In this document: positions 1-9,697 of the stretch, piece by piece
How the letters are laid out: the number at the start of each line of letters is the position of its first letter
Numbering within the stretch: the first letter of the stretch is position 1
DNA from: an uncultured Bacteroidales bacterium
GTDB lineage: Bacteria > Bacteroidota > Bacteroidia > Bacteroidales > UBA932
Assembly (NCBI GenBank): GCA_900319375.1
Contig: ONOI01000003.1
Coordinates: forward strand, 64,783 to 98,959
Direction: 5' to 3'
DNA length: 34,177 nt
Notes under the pieces: generated by a model
Told to the model about the DNA's origin: nothing
The model's database searches: none
Seen by the model: the letters and a program-made list of their open reading frames with translations, nothing else
Translations under genes and position numbers: made by a program

Positions 1-1303
1 TGGTGGGCGAATAATTGTCTACATAACCGGTCCAGTCCCAAGGTTTGTCCTTAATCTCGTCGAATCCCGTGCGTCCTCCGCCAAGAATTTTGAGAGAGGT
101 GACCTTGTAATCCCCGGCAATCGCAGATAAGTCGGTCGAGGTTCCCGGATTGTCACCCGTCCCCGGATTATCTCCAGTGCCCGGATTATCTCCAGTGCCG
201 GGATCGTCAGGAATGTCTTCGATGTCGATATCGCCCTCATCGCCGATAACTTTGGATGCGGCGGGTATCTGGTCGACCTTGGTGACAAGGAGGAAGTAAT
301 AGCGGGGAGCGACAACGAATTTCATGTAGTCGGTGTAGAGGATAGGATTGAGACGAGGGGTAGTAGTAGCATCCCATCTTGTATCTCCGGGGACGGAGAA
401 TGCCATACACTGGTTCTCTACGACTACTTTCTTCGCAGCTCCTTCGCAGATGACTATATCGCTGTCGAAGATAGAGCATACGCGTTCCTTGCCGGAGGCG
501 TCCTTGAAGGTGATTGTTCCGAGAGCGTAGTCTTTCTTCCAGGTGCTTTCTCCTATAGGGATCACTCTGTAGAAATTGTGGAGGTCGAGGTCCTGACCGT
601 CTTTCTCCTTATTCTGAGCTCCGTCGAGCAGACAGTTCCAGTGTTTGCCGTCTACACCGCCGTAGTTGATACAGGTACCTTCAGTAGTGCCGTCATCATT
701 GATTTCGGTGCAGGTAATCTCGAGGTAATTGTCGTAATTGGCCGCGGGACCATATCCGAGAGAGGCCCATTTCGCCCAGCACCAGCTCTTCGATTCGGGA
801 GTGGCGAGAAGAAGGACTCCCCAGCTCCATGGCTCAGCGCTGGTAGCCTCGCCAAGGCCGCCAAGGATATAAGATCCATTGATGGCGTAGTTGCCGGCGA
901 AACTTTCAACGAAAGGTATCATGTTGATTGAGTAAACTCTTTTTTCTCCGGCTTGAGAGGTGACCGTGATGGTCGGGGTTGAACTGCCGGTAAAGTCTAC
1001 TTTATCATTTCTGGCGGCGCTGGCTGTTGCTCCATAGGCAACGACCAGAGAGGTAAGACTGACTTGTGAAAGATCCTCGATCATATCTACTGCCAGTCTG
1101 ATCTCGACTGTGCCGGTTGAATCGCTTACAGTCTCGATCACGGCATCGCCGATCTGACGCTCAAAGGCGATGGAAACTATGTTTCTTTCATGGAAGGCAT
1201 ATCCTCCGTCCAGTCCGGTATACCCTTCGGGTGCACAGGAGAACAGCAGCGAGGCGCCTGCCAGAAGAAGTACTGTTAGTTTATAGAGTTTCATATTCGA
1301 CAT
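1..1303 (-). CDS. SusE/SusF-position surface lipoprotein, C-terminus outside window
   Basis: The minus-strand frame is open from an ATG at 1294 (or an in-frame ATG at 1303) to the left edge, giving at least 431 residues. The first residues form a lipoprotein signal with lipobox LFSC and Cys20 (counted from 1294). Residues about 25-125 look like an Ig-like/DUF5018-type module ending in a TVTSQAGEKRVYSI stretch. From about 131 comes a domain starting AGNYAINGSYILGG with a PWSWG motif. A linker at about 355-385 is built from PGTGDN units. It is followed by AGDYKVTSLKILGGG and PWDWT, which resembles the start of the earlier domain, so the domain is probably duplicated. It is the last visible gene of the SusCD operon, 9-18 nt after susD, the place of SusE/SusF-type glycan-binding lipoproteins. 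Binding of a glycan is inferred from position; the ligand is unknown. Confidence 0.8.
   Translation of the reverse strand, partial: MSNMKLYKLTVLLLAGASLLFSCAPEGYTGLDGGYAFHERNIVSIAFERQIGDAVIETVSDSTGTVEIRLAVDMIEDLSQVSLTSLVVAYGATASAARNDKVDFTGSSTPTITVTSQAGEKRVYSINMIPFVESFAGNYAINGSYILGGLGEATSAEPWSWGVLLLATPESKSWCWAKWASLGYGPAANYDNYLEITCTEINDDGTTEGTCINYGGVDGKHWNCLLDGAQNKEKDGQDLDLHNFYRVIPIGESTWKKDYALGTITFKDASGKERVCSIFDSDIVICEGAAKKVVVENQCMAFSVPGDTRWDATTTPRLNPILYTDYMKFVVAPRYYFLLVTKVDQIPAASKVIGDEGDIDIEDIPDDPGTGDNPGTGDNPGTGDNPGTSTDLSAIAGDYKVTSLKILGGGRTGFDEIKDKPWDWTGYVDNYSPT
139..210 (-). repeat. 18-bp in-frame tandem repeat encoding a PGTGDN linker
   Basis: About three copies of an 18-bp unit encode Pro-Gly-Thr-Gly-Asp-Asn. 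Two copies are nearly identical in DNA; the third differs at wobble positions. The acidic, Gly/Pro-rich linker separates two similar domains of the lipoprotein. Because the unit is a multiple of three, copy-number change would only alter linker length. Confidence 0.75.
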
Positions 1304-1312
1304 GTTTTGAGC

Positions 1313-2839
1313 TTATTCGATATAAGGGTTGAGGTCGGTCTCGAGTGAAGGGATGGGGTAGAAGACCATCTCCTCAGCGGTGAGACCCTGCTCGCGCGCC
1401 GCTGTGATGTCGGTGTGGAGCTTGTTGAGCCTGCGGAAGTCATAGCAGAGGTGGCCTTCGAAAGCAAGTTCGAAGACACGCTCATTACGGACTGCCTCGC
1501 GGAAAGCGGATGTGGTCATTCCGGACGCGAGGGGACCGAGGCCGGCCCTGGCCCTGATGGCGTTGACCAGTTCATAGGCCTTGGGGGTAGGACCTGCTGC
1601 TTCAGCATATGTCAGTGCTACCTCGGAGTAGCGGATGAGGAAAGGCTTCGTCGAGGTCTTTTCTCCGACAAACTCGGGGTCGATGAACTTGCGGCAGAAA
1701 GGATACGAGAGGCTCTTGCCTGAATCCCCGCCGAAAGTAGCGATTCCGTCTGCATTGTAAACGGTAGTGCAGAACAGCCAGTCGTGGCGGAGATCGCCGG
1801 CTTCGAAACTGTTGTAGAACTCTGTCTGAGTACAGTATTCGCTCCAGCCGTCGTGGGTCGGGATAAGCTGTCCGGTATCGCCGTTCTTGATGTAGACAGT
1901 ACCGCCGGCGATATAAGGAATATACATCTTCGAAATCTTGGAATACTGACCTTCGGTCTCGCCGGTGCGGTCCATACTCATAAGGAAGATGTGTTCCGGA
2001 CCTGTAGGCTTTTCTACATCGTAGATGTCCATCAAGTTCGGATCAAGTCCGTAGGTTGTCTGGGCGGGGTCATCTACTACGTGGCCTGCGTACTCGACAG
2101 CCTTACCGTAGTAATCGTCTACATTGAAACTCATATCTACATACTGAGGCACGCCTGTTTCCTTGGCGGTAGCAAGGTAAAGGTAGGCGAACGAAGCCAG
2201 CGAGTATGCGGCTATGCGGTCTGTACGGCCTGTTACCGGAACGGGATAGATCTTGGTAAGAGAAATAGCCTTGTCGAGATCGTCGAAAATCTGGTTCCAG
2301 ACTTCGTCGAGAGTCTTGGCCGCTCCTACTGTAGCGTCTTCGAGTTTGCGGACCGGTTTGAGGTGCATAGGTACACGGCCGAAGTTCCTTGCAAGATTGA
2401 AGTAGGAGTAGGCCCTCATAAAGTAGGCTTCTCCAACATACTGATTACGGGTGTCTTCGTCCAGATCCTTCATCGCGGCCACATTTTCTATCACTACGTT
2501 TGCCCTGTTGATGGTTATGTAAGAGTAGTGGTAGAAGTTATTGAGGGTCGTATTGGTCTTGAAGGTGGAAGGCTTCCATCCGTCAAGTTCCTTCGTGGAG
2601 GTCTTGGCGTCTCCTTTCGGATACATTACGTCCGTATTCATATCGCCCAGGAAGACGATGGCGCGGGAGTACTCGATATAGTTTATAGCGTCGTAGATGT
2701 AGTTGGTCGCTGCAAGGGCGTCGGCGTCGGTCTTATAGAAATTTTCCTCTGAATAGAATCCATAGGGATATTCGTCCAGGGAGCAGGCGCATACTGTAAG
2801 TGATGCGAGCGCTGCGAGTATAATGTTACGTGTTTTCAT
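1313..2839 (-). CDS. SusD/RagB-family outer-membrane nutrient-binding lipoprotein
   Basis: The 508-residue protein starts with a lipoprotein signal peptide ending VCAC (Cys19) followed by SLDEYP. SusD proteins lie on the outside of the SusC channel and capture glycan or peptide ligands. The C-terminal region shows the family hallmarks FLIRYSEVALTYAEA, then a VNAIRARAGL helix, then RNERVFELAFEGHLCYDFRRL. Length is normal for the family (about 500-600). It begins 6 nt after the susC stop and is followed 9-18 nt later by the partial lipoprotein gene. The family call is firm; the ligand cannot be read from sequence. Confidence 0.95.
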   Translation of the reverse strand: MKTRNIILAALASLTVCACSLDEYPYGFYSEENFYKTDADALAATNYIYDAINYIEYSRAIVFLGDMNTDVMYPKGDAKTSTKELDGWKPSTFKTNTTLNNFYHYSYITINRANVVIENVAAMKDLDEDTRNQYVGEAYFMRAYSYFNLARNFGRVPMHLKPVRKLEDATVGAAKTLDEVWNQIFDDLDKAISLTKIYPVPVTGRTDRIAAYSLASFAYLYLATAKETGVPQYVDMSFNVDDYYGKAVEYAGHVVDDPAQTTYGLDPNLMDIYDVEKPTGPEHIFLMSMDRTGETEGQYSKISKMYIPYIAGGTVYIKNGDTGQLIPTHDGWSEYCTQTEFYNSFEAGDLRHDWLFCTTVYNADGIATFGGDSGKSLSYPFCRKFIDPEFVGEKTSTKPFLIRYSEVALTYAEAAGPTPKAYELVNAIRARAGLGPLASGMTTSAFREAVRNERVFELAFEGHLCYDFRRLNKLHTDITAAREQGLTAEEMVFYPIPSLETDLNPYIE

Positions 2840-2845
2840 CGCTTT

Positions 2846-5800
2846 CTAGAAATTGAAATCAAGACCGAATGTCCATTTGCGAAGGCGGGGATAGCCGCCG
2901 CTGTAGAGTCCAAGTGCGCTTACTTCAGGATCGTAACCGGAGAACTTGGTAAAAGTGTAGAGGTTGTCTGCGGAGATGTACAGGCGTAAAACCCTGCCCA
3001 TATCCTTCTTTGAGAGAGGAATCTTGTAGCCCAGAGTCATAGTCTGGATTCTTACGAAGGAACCGTCTTCAATCCACCAGCTCGAGAACCTGGTCTGGCG
3101 GGTATCGCTCAGTTTGGGGTAGAGGTTGGTGGGGTTGTCCGGAGTCCAGCGGAAAGGCATATTGTTGGGCTGATCGAAGCGTTTGCTGTTGATCACGTCA
3201 TTGCCGAAGACTCCGTTGAAGAACACGCTGAAATCCAGATTCTTCCAACTGGCGTTGAGCGAGAGGGAAGCGAGGAAGTCGGGGTTGGGATCTCCGATTA
3301 TGCAACGGTCGTCTTCGTTGATTATGTCGAGCCTGTCGCCGTTGTAGATATCCACATACTTGAATTCGCCGGGCTGCGCGTCATCGCCGCTGAGGCCGGC
3401 GCTAAGTCCCTCGGCGAGACTCTGGATGATGCCGTCGGTCACATAACCGTAGAATACGTACATCGGGTAGCCTACGGCGAGGATGTTGGTAAATCCACGA
3501 TACTGCTCCGAGGAGTTGCCGTAGAATTCATATTCCATTCCGGTGCGGACGTCCTTGTTGAGACCGGCTTCGACCGAGTTTCCAAGGCTGAGTACGGAGT
3601 TGCGGTTCTTGGAGAAGATGAGAGTTCCTCCAACGTTCCAGTCGCGATCGCGGTAGAAGATGCCGTCGAGGGTGATTTCAATACCACGGTTGAGGATTTC
3701 TCCATCGTTGACCCACATCTTGTCGTAGCCGGATGAGGGGGCGATGTTGCGCTGGCGCAGCAAATCTGATGTGTGTTTGTAGTACCAGTCGAAAGTCACA
3801 TTGAGCCTTTCATTGAAGAAAGTGCCGTCGAATCCGAGGTCTAACTGAGAGGTGGTTTCCCATTTCAGACCGGTGTTCGGAATACCGCTCCAGATAGCGT
3901 AGATACCGCCGTCTCCGGTGGTTCCGGATTTGTAGCCGGGACCGATAGCGGTAGTCCAGCTTCCATCATAGAAGTATTTGTGTTGGCCGTAGCGGCTGAG
4001 GGTCTGATAGGCCGAAATACCCTGGTTACCGGAGATACCGTAAGAAGCGCGGAGTTTCATCAGGTTGACCCAGGAAATGTCCTTCAGCCAGTCCTCTTCG
4101 CTCATCTTCCAGCTGAGAGCTCCGGAAGGGAAGAATGCCCACTTATTGTCTGCACCGAACTTGGAGGAACCGTCGGCACGGGCGGTAAATGTGGCGAGGT
4201 ACTTGCCTGCAAGAGTATAGTTGAAACGGAACAGACCGGAGATCAACTTGGTTGCATATAGGCTGTTTTGAATCTGATACTTTTCAGGATCGCCGGAAGC
4301 GAGGTTTTCGTTGCCAAGCGATTCGTTTACGAAACCTACGGCAGCGAGATCACTGCTGCGCGACTCGTAACTTTCGTAGGAATAACCCGCCATGGCGGTG
4401 AGATGATGAATGCCGAACTCCTTGTCGAAGGTGGCATAACTCTCAACTACCAGGTTGTCGTCCCTCCAGTTCTGGATTGCTCCATAACCATTATTGAATA
4501 CACCCCTTTCGGTGTACTTCTTTGGGTAGTAGTAGTCTGAGATCGTCTCACCGTGTTTGTAGTTGACCTGGGCGGTAATGTCCAGCCATTCCCAGGGCCT
4601 GTAGTCCAGGGCCATGTAGGTGATGAGGTCAAGTCCGCTCTTGTCCTGCTTGCGGAACTTAGTGAGTGCCAGAGGATGATAGTAGTCCTGAACGCTGTAC
4701 TGCCAGAAATTTCCTTCGTCGTCGTAGACGGGGAATATCGGGTTACGGTTGTAGGAAAGGTAACCGTTGTTGTGGCGTTTGTTCTGGGTAACATTGGCGC
4801 TGGCCTTCATCCTCAGGTTTTCGAAGATTTTGTGGTCCACGGCGAAGTTCGCTCCGTATTTGGTATACGTATCCTCGATGTACATACCGTTGTCGCGGTA
4901 GTAGTTGGCCGAGGCGGTGAACATCGTCTTGTCGTTAGAGCTCTGGATCTTTACCGTCGTATTGTCTGAGATAGGCGCTTTGTTGAAGACTATGTCATCC
5001 CAGCGGGTGTTGGTACTCCATTCTCCGCTCTGGAGTTCTTCAATCGACGGGTAGTAGATACCGTTGGCATTTACTGCGCCTACATAGAGCTGTGTAAGGC
5101 CCGAGTTGGCGCGGCTCTCATTGGAGAGCATAGCCATCAGGACAGGATCTCTCCAAAGGTGGAGCGGCTGGGTAAACTGCGAAAGGGTAGTCTGCTGACG
5201 GACGCTGATCCTGTTCTTTGTCCCCTGGGCTTTTCTGGTGGTGATAAGGATAACGCCGTTGGCGCCGCGCGAACCATAGATTGCCGAGGCGGATGCGTCC
5301 TTGAGGACCTCCATCGAAATGATGTCCTGCGGGTTGATCTGGCTTATAGCGCCGGCCTCGCCGTAGGGGAATCCGTCGATGACGACCAGAGGCGAGTTCG
5401 ATCCGTTGAGGGAGGAGTTACCGCGGATTCTGACGGTCGAAGAAGCGCCAGGGTCCTGCGAGGCATTGGTAACCTGAACACCGGCCACACGGCCCTGGAG
5501 CAGGGCGTCGACCGAGTTCGCGGGAATGTCCGTGATTTTTTCCGCCTTAACGGAAGCGACAGAGCCGGTAAGGTCGCTCTTTTTTACTTGACCATAGCCG
5601 ACGACTACCGTCTCTTCGAGGAGTACGCTGTCTTCCTCAAGTACGAAGTCTATCACTGCACGGCCGCCGACCTTCACTGTCTGGCCCTTGTAACCAAGGA
5701 TGTCGACAGTCAGGCTTGCGGCCTCCGCGACATTGCGGAGCTCATAGCGGCCATCCAGGTCGGTGACGGCACCGTTGCCGGTACCTGCGACCATCACGGC

Positions 5801-5926
5801 TGCTCCCGGAAGCGGGTAGCCTGAGACGTCGCGAACCGTTCCTGTGACGGTAAGGCTTTGAGCGCTGAGGCTTGTCGCTCCGCAGAGCAGGACAAGCAGC
5901 GTTGCAAGCGTCTTGATTAGTTTCAT
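2846..5926 (-). CDS. SusC/RagA-family TonB-dependent outer-membrane transporter
   Basis: The 1026-residue protein has a signal peptide (about 1-23, ending LSAQ), a carboxypeptidase-regulatory-like beta-sandwich domain (about 26-96, GTVRD...DLDGRYEL), a TonB-box region (EETVVVGYG, 104-111) and a plug domain (about 118-230) with LLQGRVAGVQV, VRIRGNSS and LVVIDGFP. The rest is a beta-barrel ending in the aromatic C-terminus FGLDFNF. It imports the ligand held by SusD using TonB energy. Its ATG overlaps the stop of the upstream glycosidase gene in an ATGA arrangement, indicating translational coupling. Length is in the usual range for the family. Substrate unknown. Confidence 0.96.
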   Translation of the reverse strand: MKLIKTLATLLVLLCGATSLSAQSLTVTGTVRDVSGYPLPGAAVMVAGTGNGAVTDLDGRYELRNVAEAASLTVDILGYKGQTVKVGGRAVIDFVLEEDSVLLEETVVVGYGQVKKSDLTGSVASVKAEKITDIPANSVDALLQGRVAGVQVTNASQDPGASSTVRIRGNSSLNGSNSPLVVIDGFPYGEAGAISQINPQDIISMEVLKDASASAIYGSRGANGVILITTRKAQGTKNRISVRQQTTLSQFTQPLHLWRDPVLMAMLSNESRANSGLTQLYVGAVNANGIYYPSIEELQSGEWSTNTRWDDIVFNKAPISDNTTVKIQSSNDKTMFTASANYYRDNGMYIEDTYTKYGANFAVDHKIFENLRMKASANVTQNKRHNNGYLSYNRNPIFPVYDDEGNFWQYSVQDYYHPLALTKFRKQDKSGLDLITYMALDYRPWEWLDITAQVNYKHGETISDYYYPKKYTERGVFNNGYGAIQNWRDDNLVVESYATFDKEFGIHHLTAMAGYSYESYESRSSDLAAVGFVNESLGNENLASGDPEKYQIQNSLYATKLISGLFRFNYTLAGKYLATFTARADGSSKFGADNKWAFFPSGALSWKMSEEDWLKDISWVNLMKLRASYGISGNQGISAYQTLSRYGQHKYFYDGSWTTAIGPGYKSGTTGDGGIYAIWSGIPNTGLKWETTSQLDLGFDGTFFNERLNVTFDWYYKHTSDLLRQRNIAPSSGYDKMWVNDGEILNRGIEITLDGIFYRDRDWNVGGTLIFSKNRNSVLSLGNSVEAGLNKDVRTGMEYEFYGNSSEQYRGFTNILAVGYPMYVFYGYVTDGIIQSLAEGLSAGLSGDDAQPGEFKYVDIYNGDRLDIINEDDRCIIGDPNPDFLASLSLNASWKNLDFSVFFNGVFGNDVINSKRFDQPNNMPFRWTPDNPTNLYPKLSDTRQTRFSSWWIEDGSFVRIQTMTLGYKIPLSKKDMGRVLRLYISADNLYTFTKFSGYDPEVSALGLYSGGYPRLRKWTFGLDFNF

Positions 5927-7440
5927 AAAATAAAGGTTTGTTCCTTATTAGGAAGGATGTTTAGCTTAGTGAGTCTGTATGTTTTGTGGTCTCCGACTAT
6001 AACGGAGAATGTGGTTATCGGTTTGGAGGTAGGGTTGAAAATGTAGACGAACACTTTCTTTCCACATCTTACTGCATAGCCATCATTGCCGGCTACACGT
6101 ACCTCGAGGGGCTCGAAGCTGCCGCCGCCCGCCTCAAGCATCTGATCGCTAAGGGCGCGGACTTCGGCTATCTTTTCGTCTGTCCCGCGTGAGTCGAACC
6201 ATTCCCACCACCAGCTCATAGGAACTATCGGGGTAGGGTTGAAGAGTCCATAGTACATCGCGCGGGTAAAGTCCATATCGAGACCGTCCGCTATTTCTTC
6301 GAAATTCTTATACCAGTCCCACTCGTATCCGGCTTCGCCGATGACGTAGGGCTTGTCGAATTCCTCTTCGTATCTGTTGATGGTAGCGGGGATATCGGCT
6401 GTGGCTTTATAGATATGTTTCTGGTTGAAGTCTATCTCCGGGATAGAGTTCAGACCCTCGATATCGCGGTGGGAGATCGAGGTGGTGATCATATGGCAGT
6501 GAGGGTCGATGCTGCGAAGGTACGCGGCCATTTCGGAATGCCAGAGGGAGATTGCCGCGGCAGGGATGGGGTTTTCGCTGTCTGCAAACTGGATGTTGTC
6601 TACTTCGTTGAAGAATTCCCATGCCGCTATCGCGGGGCTGTAACCCCAGCGGGCTACGATATATCGAAGGTAGTTGCGGTAGCGCGCCTTCGCGTCTTCG
6701 GAGGTGAAGAAGTCTTCGTCTGCCTTGACATTGCCCTGGCCCATGCATAGCATTATCTTGATATCCAGGCTCTCCGCCAGATTGAGGACATGGTCCAGCC
6801 TCTCGACCGCGCTGATGTTGATCGGCCCGTCACACTCGGTATACCGTGGATTGTTGAAATCTTTCTGCCTGTCGATGGGGAAGTTCCAGCTACACATCCA
6901 CATCCTGGTGAAATTTCCGCCATGGGCTTTGAGCCTGGGGAGCATCACGTCGTAATTGTAGATGTCTGCCTGCTGGTGGAGTTCGCTAAGATGAGGGTTG
7001 TCGTCTTCCGTACGCGATTCCCAGCAGATGTTTTCGCCTATTCCTCTGAAAAGATCTCCGTTATCAAATCTGAAAGTCCAGTTGTCTCCGGGGTGGAGGA
7101 AGCCCTGCCCTTCGGCGGGGTAGACTATCAGAGAAAGGTCGTCGAGATCTGAAGCGAAATCTTCGCTCTCAGTATAGATGAAGCGAAGGGAGTACCTTCC
7201 GGACTGGATGGGAGTGAAGCGGGCTGTCCAGGTACTGTCAGAGCCGCCATAGAAGCAGGGAAGGACGCCGTGTTCCCCGTCGGGAGCATAGTATTCCATG
7301 TCCATGGCCGCTTCTTCCTGACGGTAGGGATTATCCCACTGGCCGCCAAAGACCGTGATTGTGAATTCGGCCTTTTCGTATTGACAGACCTTCGCCGGGC
7401 CGCTTAGCCCGAGCAAAGCGGATAGCAGAACGGCAAGCAT
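5923..7440 (-). CDS. DUF5060 + GH5-like glycoside hydrolase
   Basis: The 505-residue protein has an N-terminal beta-sandwich resembling DUF5060 (about 20-110, with YEKAEF, a DNPY motif, YYAPDGE and a CFYGG motif). A TIM-barrel glycosidase domain of clan GH-A type follows (about 115-420). WEFFNEV contains the likely acid/base Glu279, and PYVIGEAGYEW contains the likely nucleophile Glu369. A C-terminal beta domain (about 435-505) ends the protein. Family GH5 or a near relative is the best reading; the exact substrate (mannan, glucan or another) is not determined. The N-terminus MLAVLLSALLGL is hydrophobic but has no Lys/Arg before it, so secretion is uncertain. No better start is visible upstream, since the frame runs into the previous gene. 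The start lies 1 nt after the S9 peptidase stop, and the stop overlaps the susC ATG. Confidence 0.85.
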   Translation of the reverse strand: MLAVLLSALLGLSGPAKVCQYEKAEFTITVFGGQWDNPYRQEEAAMDMEYYAPDGEHGVLPCFYGGSDSTWTARFTPIQSGRYSLRFIYTESEDFASDLDDLSLIVYPAEGQGFLHPGDNWTFRFDNGDLFRGIGENICWESRTEDDNPHLSELHQQADIYNYDVMLPRLKAHGGNFTRMWMCSWNFPIDRQKDFNNPRYTECDGPINISAVERLDHVLNLAESLDIKIMLCMGQGNVKADEDFFTSEDAKARYRNYLRYIVARWGYSPAIAAWEFFNEVDNIQFADSENPIPAAAISLWHSEMAAYLRSIDPHCHMITTSISHRDIEGLNSIPEIDFNQKHIYKATADIPATINRYEEEFDKPYVIGEAGYEWDWYKNFEEIADGLDMDFTRAMYYGLFNPTPIVPMSWWWEWFDSRGTDEKIAEVRALSDQMLEAGGGSFEPLEVRVAGNDGYAVRCGKKVFVYIFNPTSKPITTFSVIVGDHKTYRLTKLNILPNKEQTFIL

Positions 7441-7441
7441 A

Positions 7442-9673
7442 TTATTCCTTACACCATTTATCCAGCCATGCGTAGAACTCGCGATGCCAGAAGAGGGAAT
7501 TCTGAGGCTGGAGGATCCAGTGATTTTCTTCGGGGAAGATGAGCAGCTTGCTCGGCACGCCCATCATCTGGGCAGCGTTGAATGCCGCCATGCCCTGAGT
7601 ATAGGGGATGCGGAAGTCCATCATGCCATGGATGCAGAGAATGGGGGTGTGCCACTTGAGGATATTGCTCTGAGGATCCTTTGCGTAGTGATTCTTAGCC
7701 TTCGCGGTCTTCGCATAAGGGGCACCGGCCTGCTGCATTCCGCCGAAATAGATGCCGTCTCCGGCGGGACCGGTCTCGCCCGGGCGGTAGTCGTATTCGG
7801 TCAGACCGCCGTTGTCCCAGTTCGCGAACCACATCTCTTCGGTCGTGTACCACAGCGCCTTTTCGTCGAAGATTCCGGCGTGGGCGATGAAGCAGTCGTA
7901 CAGGTCGCCATGGAGACCCTCGAGCATGTAGGCCGAGAATCCGCCGTAGGAGGCACCGACGCAGGCGAGCTTGCCTACGTAGGGCTTACTCTTGATCCAA
8001 CGGCCTGCGGACAGGTAGTCCTGCATATTGAGGCCGGGGTAGTCGCCGCTGATCTGCTCTTTCCACGGCTGGCCGAACGCCGTAGTTCCACGGCGGTTGG
8101 GCATGATTACGATATAACCCTGCTGGGCCATCAGGCGGTAACACCAGCGGTAGCTCCAGTCCTGGGAGTTCGTTCCCTGAGGGCCGCCGAGTACGATTTC
8201 GACTGCTGGATAGACCTTTGAAGGATCAAATTTCGGAGGGTAGAGAATCCAGCACTGCATGTCCTGATTGTCTACAGTCTTTACGATCACGCTCTCGGAG
8301 GTAGGCTCGTCGAGTTGGTCGAGGATGTGTTTGTTCTCGCAGGTAATCTGCTTGAAGCCGTCTTTATTTACAGCTACGAGCTCGACAGGGAAGTTGAGGC
8401 AGTAGTAGCTGGTAAGAAGAGTTCCGTCTTCCTTGACTGCGAAGGGGCTGAAGAAGTCGTAGTTCCAGCCGTCCTTTGTAAGCTGGGTAGTTTCGCCGTC
8501 AAGACATACGCTGAATATCTTGCCGGTACCTTCGGTTATCGAGTTGAAATACAGCGACTTGCTGTCTTCCGCCCAGAGAAGGCCGGAGGCGTCGTACTTG
8601 AAGGTCGCGGTGAGTTCCTTTATCTCGCCGACGATAACTCCGGAAGCCTGACCCTCGTCTGTCTGAGGGTAGCCTATCTCGGCAACGATGATCCTCTGCT
8701 TGTCTGCCTCGTAGCCGTCGCGGGCCATCGAAATCCAGGCAAGTTTAGTTCCGTCGGGGCTCCAGACGGGGTCTGTGTCGTATCCGCCGTCTACCTTTAC
8801 GGGAGTAGTCTCGCCGGTAAGGATATCATATACATAGATACCGCAGTTGGTCGAGAAAGCATACTCCTTTCCGGTCTTCTTGCGGCAACTGTAGGCGATG
8901 TGACGGCCGTCAGGAGCCCAATCGAGCTGCTCGGCTCCGCCGAAAGGCTCGGTCGGGAGTTCGAACGGCTCGTCGCCCAGAAGGTCGATGCTGCTCTCCG
9001 GAGTAATCTTTCCATTTGCAAGGCTTGCTACGTAGGTTCTGGGAGTTTCGAGTACCCAGTGGTCCCAATGCCTGTACATAAGGTCTGTAGCTACATAAGC
9101 CTGAGCCTTGTCGAGGGCTGGGTCGCTGTCTTTGGGGGTAGTGACGGGGCCCTTTATGGTAGAGATATAAAGAATCTGATTTCCGTCGGGGGAGAGTTTG
9201 AACTCGCTGATTCCGGAAGGGATGTCGCTGAGCTGGTACTTGGCGCCCAGTTTCTTCCCGCCAAAGGCCGCAGCCCAGAGCTGGCCGTCCTGGAGGAAGT
9301 AAATCTTCTTTCCGTCCGGAGACCATCTGGCGTTGCTGGCGCTCTTTGCGTAACGGGTCAACTGAATTTTGTTGCTTCCGTCTGTATCGCATACAAAGAG
9401 ATTGCGGCAGCTGCGGTTCTGCTCGATGGAAGTGTAGCTCACTCCGTAGAGTATCTTATTTCCGTCGGGGGAGAGCTGAGGGTCTGAAAGGCGTCCCAGG
9501 GAAAGAAGAGTCTCGGGGGTCATCACTCCGTCCGCTATCTGAATGTCGGACTGGGGGATGTATCCAGATTCGGTTTTATTGGGTTTTATAACTTTTGTCA
9601 TAAGGGCAGATATTCCATAGCCTATGCAGAAGCATACAGCTACGATACAAAACAGTTTGAGAAACTTTTTCAT
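7442..9673 (-). CDS. S9-family (prolyl oligopeptidase-like) serine peptidase, membrane-anchored
   Basis: The 743-residue protein starts with two Lys and a hydrophobic segment (about 4-26) that is a signal anchor. Residues about 55-450 form a beta-propeller with repeated SPDG motifs (LSPDG, WSPDG, APDG), as in DPP4/acylaminoacyl-peptidase relatives. The C-terminal alpha/beta hydrolase domain (about 455-743) carries Ser575 in GASYGG, Asp686 in HGMMDFRIP and His718 in FPEENHW, a complete catalytic triad. The family trims di- or oligopeptides, usually in the periplasm. It is the first gene of the operon, 1 nt before the glycosidase start, which is unusual for a SusCD locus and suggests a ligand with peptide content or simple co-expression. 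Substrate specificity is not determined. Confidence 0.93.
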   Translation of the reverse strand: MKKFLKLFCIVAVCFCIGYGISALMTKVIKPNKTESGYIPQSDIQIADGVMTPETLLSLGRLSDPQLSPDGNKILYGVSYTSIEQNRSCRNLFVCDTDGSNKIQLTRYAKSASNARWSPDGKKIYFLQDGQLWAAAFGGKKLGAKYQLSDIPSGISEFKLSPDGNQILYISTIKGPVTTPKDSDPALDKAQAYVATDLMYRHWDHWVLETPRTYVASLANGKITPESSIDLLGDEPFELPTEPFGGAEQLDWAPDGRHIAYSCRKKTGKEYAFSTNCGIYVYDILTGETTPVKVDGGYDTDPVWSPDGTKLAWISMARDGYEADKQRIIVAEIGYPQTDEGQASGVIVGEIKELTATFKYDASGLLWAEDSKSLYFNSITEGTGKIFSVCLDGETTQLTKDGWNYDFFSPFAVKEDGTLLTSYYCLNFPVELVAVNKDGFKQITCENKHILDQLDEPTSESVIVKTVDNQDMQCWILYPPKFDPSKVYPAVEIVLGGPQGTNSQDWSYRWCYRLMAQQGYIVIMPNRRGTTAFGQPWKEQISGDYPGLNMQDYLSAGRWIKSKPYVGKLACVGASYGGFSAYMLEGLHGDLYDCFIAHAGIFDEKALWYTTEEMWFANWDNGGLTEYDYRPGETGPAGDGIYFGGMQQAGAPYAKTAKAKNHYAKDPQSNILKWHTPILCIHGMMDFRIPYTQGMAAFNAAQMMGVPSKLLIFPEENHWILQPQNSLFWHREFYAWLDKWCKE

Positions 9674-9697
9674 CCGGTCTTAGTCTTAAAAAGCATA

